This document shows, piece by piece, positions 9,504 through 16,810 of a stretch of 64,000 nt of DNA. The notes under the pieces were generated by a model, which did no database searches, was not told the DNA's origin, and saw only the letters and a list, made by a program, of their open reading frames with translations. The first letter of the stretch is position 1. Each line of letters starts with the position of its first letter. The DNA is from Bacteroidota bacterium (GTDB taxonomy: Bacteria; Bacteroidota; Bacteroidia; SXHM01): assembly GCA_947479755.1 (NCBI GenBank), contig CANKAM010000006.1, positions 1-64,000 of the forward strand, in the 5' to 3' direction. The position numbers and the translations under genes were made by a program.

Positions 9504-10157
9504 ATGCCTGATAAAAAAGAGGAATCACCCGAGAACAAATTATTAAGAAAAGCGCAGCAAGAAATTGTGCGCAGTCAGGTGGAACGTTTCCGCAGAGATT
9601 ATGACGACTATTTTAACCGCAAGGACACCGAAAAACTGGTGAAATTTTTCTTTGAACAGATTTATGACCTGGAGGCACAGGACACCATTATTCAAATCGC
9701 CATTAACACGTATCAAAAAGTAAAAGGAAAACTGAACGAACACACGCGTGAGAACCTTGAGAACCTGATTGAACTAAATCAACTCACGCATGCGCTTGAC
9801 AGAAGAATGGCTGAACTGCTGATTAAAAAAGGCTGGAAAGATGGCAAAAAAATAAGTCTTGACGAATACTTTGTGCTTTACAAAGAACTGGGAATGGAAG
9901 CCGAAAGACGCGAGCAATTATTGTCTTCTTTAAAATGCATGCTGGTAAGTCATCAACTGGCACACCGCCCGTTTAATGAAGTGTTGCTGAAAGCTGCCTA
10001 CGGCTTTGCCATTATGTTTGGCGTTATGCCGCTTTATCATTTTGCAAACGATGGTTACAAAGCAACTGCTGCTGTCAGCAAAGAAGTATTCAATAAATTT
10101 ATTGACCGCGTTACGGAAGTAGAGCTGGGAAATATTAACAAGGCTTTCGGGGAGTAG
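9504..10157 (+). CDS. Conserved cytoplasmic protein of unknown function
   Basis: The product has 217 residues and no signal peptide or membrane segment. The start is highly charged (MPDKKEESPENKLLRKAQQE). Almost everything is predicted alpha-helical, with the segments KFFFEQIYDLEAQDTIIQIA and LIELNQLTHALDRRMAELL the most family-like. I do not recognise a named family or active site. It stands 54 bases after the Omp28 gene and may be read from that operon. A bidirectional terminator at 10192 separates it from the converging GH31 gene. Confidence 0.7.
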   Translation: MPDKKEESPENKLLRKAQQEIVRSQVERFRRDYDDYFNRKDTEKLVKFFFEQIYDLEAQDTIIQIAINTYQKVKGKLNEHTRENLENLIELNQLTHALDRRMAELLIKKGWKDGKKISLDEYFVLYKELGMEAERREQLLSSLKCMLVSHQLAHRPFNEVLLKAAYGFAIMFGVMPLYHFANDGYKATAAVSKEVFNKFIDRVTEVELGNINKAFGE

Positions 10158-10163
10158 AGGCTC

Positions 10164-10191
10164 ACCACTAAGAACACTAAGTTCACTAAGC
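10164..10191. repeat. Dispersed CACTAAG repeat
   Basis: Three short copies of a CACTAAG unit in a row (CCACTAAGAACACTAAG then TTCACTAAG), directly before a terminator hairpin. The style matches the short dispersed repeats in other gaps of this window. Confidence 0.5.
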
Positions 10192-10223
10192 AAAAAATCC
10201 TGCATTGCTGTAGGATTTTTTTT
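10192..10223. terminator. Bidirectional terminator between converging genes
   Basis: Stem AAAAAATCCT with AGGATTTTTT, extended by three inner pairs, loop TTGC, T-rich on both strands. It lies between the stop of the plus gene (10157) and the stop of the minus GH31 gene (10235). Confidence 0.85.
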
Positions 10224-10234
10224 GAGTCAAGGTG

Positions 10235-11896
10235 TTACCTCAGCACTTCAAACTTCTTCACTCCCACTCCATCATTGCTTTGAAACTGCAGGTAATAAAT
10301 ACCTGATGACAAAGAGGAAATGTCAATGGTTTTGTTTTGCCCTTCGACTACGCTCAGGGTGACAAGCTGTCCTTGAGCATTGTAGATTTTTATTTGCCCT
10401 TCGACTAAGCTCAGGGTGACAAAATTACTAGCCGGATTTGGATACACAGAAAAATTGATTTCGGAGTTATGCTCTGTTACTGAAGCAACAATGCCCGGGT
10501 CGTTGATGATATCATCGTATTGTGATCCCTGACGAACATACACCGGAAACTCGCTTAACGGAAAATTCAATGCTTCGGTGCTGCCTCCTGTTTTTACTAC
10601 GGTGGTATCAAAAAGATAAATCCAGTTATCGCCTGCAGGGAAGTGAACGGTAAGATTTCCTCCTGCATCCATTAGCGGTGTTACAAAAATATCGGGGCCC
10701 AGCATAAAGCTGTAATCTGTTTTATTGAAAAACTGCATGAGTGAAACTCCGGCAGTATTTGCAGCATCGCTTTCGGGCATCAGGTAAGGAATAAGTGAGG
10801 TATGCAGTTTTGCAAACCTGCGGTAGATGTTAGTAGTTTCATCATCAAACATCCAGGGACGGTGTTCTCCTCCACCGCCATTTTCCATTAGCGGAGAAAG
10901 CGCACCCAGTTGTGCCCAGCGGATAAACAATTCTTTATCGCGGCCAAGACCGGGATACAAATCTACATCGGAACGATAACCACCAATATCAGAACCAAAA
11001 GCAAGATAATTATAGGCATCGGAATGATACATGTTGTTAAGCGCATCTTCCATGCCGCCCCAATCGCCATCCTGATCTCCAACCCAGCACGAGTAACAAA
11101 TTTCACGAGGAGTAAAAGCTACAAAGTCACCGCCAATATCAAACTGTGCATAGTTATCAATGGGGCGCGACATGTTTACCCGTTTATTGCCCAGGCGTTC
11201 GCGGGTATAATCATGAAACAACTGATAGTATTTATGCGAATAATCCAGACGCGGAACATTAGCTGCGAGATAAGGGGAGTACTTTGCTCCTATGGCATAA
11301 TAATCAGTTCCATCGCATTTCCAGCCATCAATTCCCATGTCGAGAATGGGATCCATCAAACCTTTCCACCAGGCAACGGCATCGGGATTATAAAAGTCAA
11401 TGATGCTGCCTGTGCCTTTCCACCAGTCAATAAGTGCAGGTCCGTCAGTTGCGTTTTCCTGCATAAAATATCCCAGCGCTGCAATGCTGTCGTAAAGTGG
11501 TTGCACTTCTACATTTATAATTCCGGTAATCCAGAATAAGGTTTTTACATTTTTAGAATGGAAATAATCTATCATTCCCTGCATATCGGGATACAATGAA
11601 TCTGATACCACAAGGGTATTGTAACCCGTTTCCCATGGGCTGTCAATTATAATAGCTCCTACCGGAATATCGTGCGCCAGGTAATCATTTGTTATTTGTG
11701 TTGCGCTTGCAGTAGTGCCTTCACCTTCCCATATCCAGTGAGAGAAAACCCAGGCAGGCCATTCTAAATTATAATTATCAATGGTATCGGTAGGATCATA
11801 AGCAGTAGAAAAATCAGGAGCGGGAGCTTCGTTATTCTGCGCCTGCAAAAGCAAAAAAGAGAAAGCAAAGACAATGGAGAGTACAAGTTTTTTCAT
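10235..11896 (-). CDS. Secreted GH31 alpha-glycosidase with T9SS sorting domain
   Basis: The product has 553 residues. A signal peptide (to about residue 20) is followed almost directly by the GH31 TIM barrel (EWPAWVFSHWIWEGEGT), so the usual N-terminal beta-sandwich is absent. The putative nucleophile is Asp195 in GWKCDGTDYY and the acid/base Asp274 in CWVGDQDGDWGG; GSDIGGY and ENGGGGEHRPW are further family motifs. Substrate (alpha-glucoside, alpha-xyloside or other) cannot be told. The C-terminus is a T9SS domain (FSVYPNPASNF ... GIYYLQFQSNDG), interrupted at about residues 492-520 by two coding copies of a dispersed palindromic repeat. It should be exported to degrade glycans outside the cell. 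Confidence 0.85.
   Translation of the reverse strand: MKKLVLSIVFAFSFLLLQAQNNEAPAPDFSTAYDPTDTIDNYNLEWPAWVFSHWIWEGEGTTASATQITNDYLAHDIPVGAIIIDSPWETGYNTLVVSDSLYPDMQGMIDYFHSKNVKTLFWITGIINVEVQPLYDSIAALGYFMQENATDGPALIDWWKGTGSIIDFYNPDAVAWWKGLMDPILDMGIDGWKCDGTDYYAIGAKYSPYLAANVPRLDYSHKYYQLFHDYTRERLGNKRVNMSRPIDNYAQFDIGGDFVAFTPREICYSCWVGDQDGDWGGMEDALNNMYHSDAYNYLAFGSDIGGYRSDVDLYPGLGRDKELFIRWAQLGALSPLMENGGGGEHRPWMFDDETTNIYRRFAKLHTSLIPYLMPESDAANTAGVSLMQFFNKTDYSFMLGPDIFVTPLMDAGGNLTVHFPAGDNWIYLFDTTVVKTGGSTEALNFPLSEFPVYVRQGSQYDDIINDPGIVASVTEHNSEINFSVYPNPASNFVTLSLVEGQIKIYNAQGQLVTLSVVEGQNKTIDISSLSSGIYYLQFQSNDGVGVKKFEVLR
10339..10365. repeat. Dispersed repeat inside the GH31 coding region, copy 1
   Basis: Contains the core TTCGACTACGCTCAGGGTGA. 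On the coding strand it is read in frame as VTLSVVEGQ. The same core occurs at 10396, in variant form at 48849, and partly at 62783. Confidence 0.8.
10396..10422. repeat. Dispersed repeat inside the GH31 coding region, copy 2
   Basis: Core TTCGACTAAGCTCAGGGTGA, one base different from copy 1 and 57 bases away, in the same orientation and the same reading frame (VTLSLVEGQ). Confidence 0.8.
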
Positions 11897-11945
11897 GCTA
11901 TAACGTTTTGATTTGTTGCAGCAAGGTGAGAAATTTTTTTGAAAC

Positions 11946-12554
11946 TTACTGCATCAGCTTTTGGCGTATGGTGGCCACCAGCATATTTACGGCTACTTTG
12001 TTTTCGCCACCCTGCGGAATAATAACATCGGCAAAGCGTTTGGTAGGTTCAATAAACTGTATGTGCATTTCTTTTACCAGCGTATAGCGTTCAATAACCT
12101 GATGGGCTGTGCGGCCTCTTTGCTGCATATCGCGTTCAATAATTCTAATCAGACGGTCGTCAGGTTCGGCATCTACAAATACTTTGATGTCGCATAATTC
12201 GCGGATGCGCTTATCAGTAAAAAGTAAAATGCCTTCAATAATTATTACCTGTTTGGGTTCTATATTATTGGTTGCAGCAAGGCGCACAGAGGTGATGTAA
12301 TCATAAACAGGTTCTTCAATGGCAATGCCTTTGCGCAATTGTTGTACATGATTTACGAGCAGATTAAATTCTATGCTGTCGGGATGATCAAAGTTGATGC
12401 TTCTGCGCTCTTCTTCAGAGATGTGGCTGCTGTCTTTATAATAACTGTCTTGCGAGAGTATGGCTACCTGAGCAGCAGAAAAAGAATTCATTACTTCTTT
12501 TACCACTGTTGTTTTGCCCGAACCCGAGCCACCAACTATACCTATTATGAGCAT
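11946..12554 (-). CDS. udk: Uridine kinase
   Basis: The product has 202 residues, the usual bacterial Udk length. The P-loop is GGSGSGKT (8-15). The substrate segment SQDSYYKD, the FDHPDSIEF loop and the RRIxERDxxxRGR-type lid (RLIRIIERDMQQRGR) are all present. It phosphorylates uridine and cytidine to UMP and CMP in pyrimidine salvage, in the cytosol. It stands alone: the next minus-strand gene upstream ends 179 bases away and the gap holds a dispersed repeat. Confidence 0.95.
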   Translation of the reverse strand: MLIIGIVGGSGSGKTTVVKEVMNSFSAAQVAILSQDSYYKDSSHISEEERRSINFDHPDSIEFNLLVNHVQQLRKGIAIEEPVYDYITSVRLAATNNIEPKQVIIIEGILLFTDKRIRELCDIKVFVDAEPDDRLIRIIERDMQQRGRTAHQVIERYTLVKEMHIQFIEPTKRFADVIIPQGGENKVAVNMLVATIRQKLMQ

Positions 12555-12611
12555 ATAAAAATTTTGCGCAAGATAGTAAAAGTGTTTGTCGGCCGGTTAA
12601 GCAACAAACAA

Positions 12612-12660
12612 GGTGTTAAATCATTTCACAGCGGAAGCAGGAGGTTGACACAAAGGGGCA
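12612..12660. repeat. 49-bp dispersed repeat, copy A
   Basis: Matches 13112-13160 in 44 of 49 positions without gaps. The shared core is TCATTTCACAG followed by GGAGGTTGACACA. Two copies bracket the small gene at 12733-13029. Confidence 0.8.
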
Positions 12661-12732
12661 CAGAGGTAAAGCAAACACAAAACATTCAGCCCAGCATGGG
12701 GAGCTTCAAATTAATATCTGGCTTCGCTCCAC

Positions 12733-13029
12733 TTATTCCAGCAGAAAAACTTCGCGTTTGCCGCCCTCTACAAGGTCTGTATATCCTTTCATGATTTCCT
12801 GCAATTCGGGTGTTGCTGTTGACCCGCGTAAGTCTGAAAAATAGGCCCCCATATCTTCTACTTCGTATTCCATTACTACGGTCCAGTAAGTGCTCACCGC
12901 ATCGGTCATGATCTTGTAGTTTTTACCGCCTTCTGTTTTTTCGAAATGAGGAATAGCTTGCTTAAATTTCTTTACAAGCTCTTTTGCTTTGCCGGGCTTG
13001 GCATTAAATAATTCACGGATAAGATACAT
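12733..13029 (-). CDS. Small dimeric alpha/beta-barrel-like protein
   Basis: With ATG 13029 the product has 98 residues; the longer frame starts at a TTG and adds nine unlikely residues. The pattern beta-alpha-beta-beta-alpha-beta (MYLIRELFNAKPGKAKELVKKF ... YWTVVMEYEVEDMGAYFSDL) is that of the ferredoxin-like dimeric barrel superfamily (NIPSNAP/ABM type). Such proteins include small monooxygenases and stress proteins, so no reaction can be assigned. The gene is flanked on both sides by copies of one 49-bp repeat. Confidence 0.75.
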   Translation of the reverse strand: MYLIRELFNAKPGKAKELVKKFKQAIPHFEKTEGGKNYKIMTDAVSTYWTVVMEYEVEDMGAYFSDLRGSTATPELQEIMKGYTDLVEGGKREVFLLE

Positions 13030-13111
13030 GGTGTTTTTGTTTAAGAGGTTAAACAAAAATAAAAATTATTTTACTATGCAGTGCAGGTGCATTGAATAGT
13101 ATGCCGGACAG

Positions 13112-13160
13112 GGTATCAAATCATTTCACAGAGGAAGAAGGAGGTTGACACAGAGGGGCA
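13112..13160. repeat. 49-bp dispersed repeat, copy B
   Basis: Second copy of the repeat at 12612-12660, same orientation. Directly after it lie two small hairpins (GGGGCA/TGCCCC at 13155-13169 and CGCC/GGCG at 13171-13182), just before the 3' end of the minus gene at 13185. Confidence 0.8.
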
Positions 13161-13184
13161 AAGTGCCCCGCGCCTGCGGGCGTA

Positions 13185-13799
13185 TTAATCCAGTTTATGC
13201 ACGGCAGCAAGGTATTTTTGTAATTCTTCTTTTTTCTGGGCTTCTATTTCCAGTTGATTGCCCTTAAGCATGGAGTGGGTAATAAAGGTATTCATTTTTA
13301 CAAATTTGAGCGATGTAATACACGTACCCAAGGCTACACCGTTTTTTGTAACTGCAAATATTTTCCAGATGCCGGGTGATACTTCTTCCAGATTTTGAAA
13401 GGTGTATGCCGTATGGTTATTCATAAATGTATGCAACAGCACTTTTGGTTCTGTTATTCCAAAGTTCATGCGCTCGTTATACCGCTTAAAATAATGAGTT
13501 GTAAAATAAAGCAGATATTCACTATTCGGAAATGCTTCAATTCCGGCCAATCCGCGGTCGTTATAATACCAGGCCAGATAATTGGAGAGTATGCCTTTTT
13601 TATCAAGGTCAATACGGTATATCCAGTTGTTTTTATGTTTTGACACATAATCACAGGTTTTTATAATTCGTTTACTCCGCAGCGGTGCATTGGCTTTTCT
13701 CATATCTTCGGCTACAAACATTGATTTGCGGACTACAATATCCAGGTCTTTGTCTATCTCTTTGCGGATTTCGGAAAGGTTCATGGCGGGAACTAACAT
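13185..13799 (-). CDS. Protein of unknown function
   Basis: The product is 204 residues from ATG 13799; a second ATG at 13784 fits just as well. There is no signal peptide or membrane segment. The sequence is mixed alpha/beta with several aromatic runs (YLLYFTTHYFKRYNERMN) and a His-rich stretch (FMNNHTAYTF). I do not recognise the family. It lies between repeat copy B and the 47-bp tandem repeats, in the accessory part of the window. Confidence 0.65.
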   Translation of the reverse strand: MLVPAMNLSEIRKEIDKDLDIVVRKSMFVAEDMRKANAPLRSKRIIKTCDYVSKHKNNWIYRIDLDKKGILSNYLAWYYNDRGLAGIEAFPNSEYLLYFTTHYFKRYNERMNFGITEPKVLLHTFMNNHTAYTFQNLEEVSPGIWKIFAVTKNGVALGTCITSLKFVKMNTFITHSMLKGNQLEIEAQKKEELQKYLAAVHKLD

Positions 13800-13981
13800 G
13801 GAAAAACTGTTTTAATTGTTTTGACATCTTAATCAGATAACGAAAATAATAAAATTTTATTTTTCAGGCAACACAACGTTTAACTAAACGGATGAAAGAA
13901 ATAAAAGAAGCTGGCCGGATGGCTTATTAATAAAAGCGTAGCGGAGTTCTATGCTTAATGGTTACAGACTGCACTTAACCT

Positions 13982-14122
13982 GAGATTTCTTGCAACACGT
14001 TTTCTTTTATAACATCGTTTCATAAAATGAGATTTCTTGCAACACGTTTTCTTTTATAACATCGTTTCATAAAATGAGATTTCTCGCAACACGTTTTCTT
14101 TTATAACATCGTTTCATAAAAT
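13982..14122. repeat. 47-bp tandem repeat, three copies
   Basis: Copies start at 13982, 14029 and 14076, with a period of exactly 47 bp. A fourth start at 14123 continues differently (GAGATTTCTCGCTGAAACGC), which is the dispersed element forming the next palindrome. The unit runs from GAGATTTCTTGCAACACG through TTTTCTTTTATAACATCG to TTTCATAAAAT. Copies 1 and 2 are almost identical, so the expansion is recent. Confidence 0.9.
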
Positions 14123-14171
14123 GAGATTTCTCGCTGAAACGCTCGAAATGACAGAGTGCTGTTTTGTGGGA

Positions 14172-14214
14172 GGGGGAGAGAGAAAGGGCGCGAAGCGCCC
14201 TTTCTCTCTCCCCC
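14172..14214. repeat. Perfect hairpin, 20-bp arms, loop GAA
   Basis: The left arm GGGGGAGAGAGAAAGGGCGC pairs perfectly with 14195-14214. It sits between two dispersed repeat arms (14123-14154, GAAACGCTCGAAATGACAG, and 14232-14267), so it is a nested palindrome. No minus or plus gene ends here in a way that would call for a terminator. Confidence 0.9.
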
Positions 14215-14238
14215 TTTATAATACATCTAAGTGCTGTC

Positions 14239-14267
14239 ACCCCGATCCGCCTCTGGCGGAGAGGGGT
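14239..14267. repeat. Nested dyad ACCCC/CCGCC-GGCGG/GGGGT
   Basis: Outer arms ACCCC (14239) and GGGGT (14263) enclose inner arms CCGCC and GGCGG with loop TCT. It belongs to the repeat cluster between the two long hairpins. Confidence 0.6.
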
Positions 14268-14297
14268 CTCTCCGTTTGAATCGGTTTCATATAACAA

Positions 14298-14453
14298 GAT
14301 TCCTCAGTCGCGAAAAGCTCCTTCGGAATGACAGGGGGAGCGCGGGAAAAAGAGATGGGGGATAAAGAAGGGCGCGCTTCGCGCGCCCTTCTTTATCCCC
14401 CATCTCCCAACAACCAACAAGCCCTGTCATTCCGAGCGTTTCAGCGAGGAATC
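14298..14453. repeat. Composite palindromic element next to the GIY-YIG gene
   Basis: The outer left arm (14298-14336, GATTCCTC ... GGAATGACAGGG) is an imperfect reverse complement of the outer right arm (14422-14453, CCCTGTCATTCCGAGC ... GAGGAATC). In the middle, 14352-14377 and 14381-14406 form a perfect 26-bp hairpin with loop TTC. The right edge lies two bases from the stop codon of the GIY-YIG gene. Confidence 0.85.
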
Positions 14454-14455
14454 GC

Positions 14456-14803
14456 TTACAATGAATCAGGATTTATATTTTTTATCTGACTTTCAGAAAG
14501 CGGCAATTTTATTTTACCGTTATCATATAAATCAATCCACTCAGAGTTTACCTTGTTAATCAGGTCCTCCTTCTTTTTCCTTGAATATCCTTTTATCTGT
14601 TTCTCTCTCCTGATTGTTAAATCAATAAAATCAAACAATTCAAAATAAACGAGCTTGTCAACATTGTAGTTTTCTGTAAATCCTTTTATCAGTTTGTTTT
14701 TGTGTTCATGACAACGTCTTGCTAAATCATTAGTAACTCCCGTATAAACAACTGTATTGTTTTTATTAGAAAGAATATAAACGTAATAAAGATGGATTTT
14801 CAT
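14456..14803 (-). CDS. Single-domain GIY-YIG nuclease
   Basis: The product has 115 residues with all GIY-YIG landmarks: YVYIL (7-11), VYTGVT with the second Tyr-x-Gly (Y20-G22), Arg29 in DLARRCHEH, and the metal-binding Glu67 in IRREKQIKGYSRKKK. It is the short type (UPF0213-like) found in many copies in Bacteroidota; there is no extra DNA-binding domain. Expected activity is single-metal DNA cleavage, but the biological role of these stand-alone domains is not known. Its stop codon touches the composite palindrome at 14298-14453, and an 18-bp palindrome lies about 50 bp upstream of its start. Confidence 0.9.
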   Translation of the reverse strand: MKIHLYYVYILSNKNNTVVYTGVTNDLARRCHEHKNKLIKGFTENYNVDKLVYFELFDFIDLTIRREKQIKGYSRKKKEDLINKVNSEWIDLYDNGKIKLPLSESQIKNINPDSL

Positions 14804-14853
14804 TTCAACCCACTAAGTTATTTTCAATAAACCTATAACTTATTTTTAACCCT

Positions 14854-14871
14854 CCCCGATAGCTATCGGGG
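14854..14871. repeat. 18-bp perfect palindrome
   Basis: CCCCGATAGCTATCGGGG is a perfect self-complement, 50 bp upstream of the GIY-YIG start. A related dyad (CCCGA TAGTTC TCGGG) occurs at 21220-21236. A GCGTAGCTATGCTTAA repeat follows at about 14905. Confidence 0.8.
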
Positions 14872-14935
14872 TGCTATGCTCAACATCACATTCCGCTCAG
14901 CAGGGGCGTAGCTATGCTTAATGTTAAACTATTAT

Positions 14936-15796
14936 TTAATCGGTAATTATTATTTTAGAAGTACTGATTGTTTTATCCTGTTCAGTAAACACAATATAGT
15001 AGGTGCCATTTTGCAGGTTCTCACGATTTATAGTTACTCTGTCGCCTGATATATTAGTTATAGTTCTTATTTTCTGTCCGTAGATATTGTATATGGCCAG
15101 GCTTATATCATTAACCGCTGATTTAAACTTTACTGTGGTTGAAGCATTAAAGGGATTGGGATAAACAATATGACTTTTTGCGGCAACCAGATTTTCAACA
15201 GCGGTTAAGTAATCACAAGTATCTGCAGTGGTAATTATTGCTCTTATAAATATAGAGGAATCCAAGCTACCTCCTTCAATGGTGAGGCCAGACGATTGTT
15301 GCCATACATTGATGTTGATATGAGATGGCATGCCTGTATTGGACAATGCTACCTGATTAGTATCGTCTAATTGCCACGCAATGTGATTATCAGAACTAAA
15401 TGCAGGAATATCAGGAATAAAAACATTGTTATAGCTACTAAAAAGGATATTGTCATAACCGTTATAATCATTTACCAGTTCATAAAGAAGATTAACATTA
15501 TTTACATCTGTTTTAAAAACACGGTTACCAATATTAAGGTAAAAGCCTGATGGTGCAGCGTTGTATTGATAATCTGCTACCTGTGCCATTGGATTATTAT
15601 CAACTGCATTAAGGTCGTAAATAACTTTACCGGTTATTGAATCGCCAACCAGAACATTGCCCTGTAAAAGGTTGTCTAAATCGTCAACATAGGTAACCGA
15701 ACCCTGAATACAATATGCTTTCATCTGCGAATATGAATTGTAACTGCAGAATTGCATTAATAAAAGTATACCGGAAATTTTGTAGATATTTTTCAT
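14936..15796 (-). CDS. Secreted protein of unknown function with T9SS sorting domain
   Basis: The product has 286 residues: a signal peptide (KISGILLLMQFCSYNSYSQ), then about 180 residues of unknown beta-rich sequence (GSVTYVDDLDNLLQGNVLVG), then a T9SS type A domain (SHIVYPNPFNASTTVKFKS ... GTYYIVFTEQDKTISTSK). The N-terminal part recalls PEP-CTERM-type exported domains of unknown role, a resemblance I cannot confirm. The gene stands alone between repeat-rich gaps. Confidence 0.75.
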   Translation of the reverse strand: MKNIYKISGILLLMQFCSYNSYSQMKAYCIQGSVTYVDDLDNLLQGNVLVGDSITGKVIYDLNAVDNNPMAQVADYQYNAAPSGFYLNIGNRVFKTDVNNVNLLYELVNDYNGYDNILFSSYNNVFIPDIPAFSSDNHIAWQLDDTNQVALSNTGMPSHININVWQQSSGLTIEGGSLDSSIFIRAIITTADTCDYLTAVENLVAAKSHIVYPNPFNASTTVKFKSAVNDISLAIYNIYGQKIRTITNISGDRVTINRENLQNGTYYIVFTEQDKTISTSKIIITD

Positions 15797-16193
15797 TCTG
15801 TTCTTGTCAGTGTTTAACGTGCTGACACCGCACTTTAAGATTAAATTATATGTTGGTTTGGTTGTTTCTGGTATTGAAAAATAAGACCGGAAAAGATTAA
15901 AAAATCATGCTATGCAAATATACTAAATCTAAGGCTTCTTTTAATAGATAGCTGGCCATATTGAATAATAAGCCTGACAGGGTATTAGCTTTTTAAAGCA
16001 CATGCTTCGTTAATAAAAGCGTAGCGGGAGCTACGCTTAACTGTTACTACCTAAGCGCAACCGGAGAATACGGCATGATGCCGGTTAAACTGGAGTAGCG
16101 GGGCGCTACGACCGACCTGCAAGCTACGCTCAACTGGGCTCAACTGTTACAGACTCCCCTTAACTGATAGAGCCTATGCTGAACAGGGTAAGA
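15797..16193. repeat. Repeat-rich gap without genes
   Basis: About 400 bases with no supported gene. The element TTGAATAATAAGCCTGACAG (about 15961) resembles sequence at 13092. There is a perfect hairpin GCGTAGC-GGGA-GCTACGC at 16019-16036 and a second GTAGCG-GGG-CGCTAC at 16095-16109. Several copies of CTACGCTTAACTG / CTACGCTCAACTG follow. The GCGTAGCGG motif also occurs at about 13936. Confidence 0.7.
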
Positions 16194-16793
16194 TTAATCC
16201 TTCACGCAACGCACAGAAAACGCATCTAACGTACTGTAGTTGAGCTGGAGTATCATGCCATTAGCGTATTCAGCATGTCTAATATATGCATTGTATGAAT
16301 CATACATCGTAGAACTCCACCAGTACCCTTGTTTTCCAATATAGTAGAATTTTCCATCACCAGTGCTAAAGCCACCCGGAAGAGCAGTAAAACCGCTTTG
16401 GTTGGTTGCTCCTTCATTAGGGCTTAGCCAGTGGGAGATGTCAGTTTCTTTGAGTTTGTAACCTGCCGAACCCATACCACCCAAATAATCTACAAGTATT
16501 TTCCATTCGGCATCAGATGGTAAATGCCAGCCTGTTGGACAAGCATCTTGAGCAGCTTTCCAGGTGTACAGGTAACCATAAACCTCTACATTATTCTGGC
16601 TGTTGTCATAAGCCCAGCAATCGCTTGCTGCCTTAAAGGCAAGGTTTTCGGCCAGCCATGTTTGGGTACCGATGGTTACCGTTTTATAAACTTTACCGTC
16701 TCTTGCATCGGTAAATGTTCCGGGTGCCTGTGCTATAGATTTGATTGTACTAATCAGAAGTACAATTGTAATGAAGCTTAGTTTGTTTTTCAT
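16194..16793 (-). CDS. FISUMP-domain exported protein
   Basis: The product has 199 residues: a signal peptide (to about residue 21, SIAQA), then one complete FISUMP (Fibrobacter major paralogous) domain. It is recognised by DARDGKVYKTVTIGTQTWLA, ENLAF, YGYLYTWKAAQDACPTGWHL, GFTALPGGF, YWWSS and the final FSVRCVKD. This C-type-lectin-like domain is common on secreted Bacteroidota and Fibrobacter proteins; no activity is established. There is no T9SS domain, so this is probably a periplasmic or surface protein. Confidence 0.9.
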   Translation of the reverse strand: MKNKLSFITIVLLISTIKSIAQAPGTFTDARDGKVYKTVTIGTQTWLAENLAFKAASDCWAYDNSQNNVEVYGYLYTWKAAQDACPTGWHLPSDAEWKILVDYLGGMGSAGYKLKETDISHWLSPNEGATNQSGFTALPGGFSTGDGKFYYIGKQGYWWSSTMYDSYNAYIRHAEYANGMILQLNYSTLDAFSVRCVKD

Positions 16794-16810
16794 TTTTGTT
16801 GTTTATGTAT

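Noticed and set aside
10910-11539. Open frame of 209 codons opposite the GH31 gene
   Set aside because: Antisense shadow: it lies entirely over the conserved catalytic barrel of GH31.
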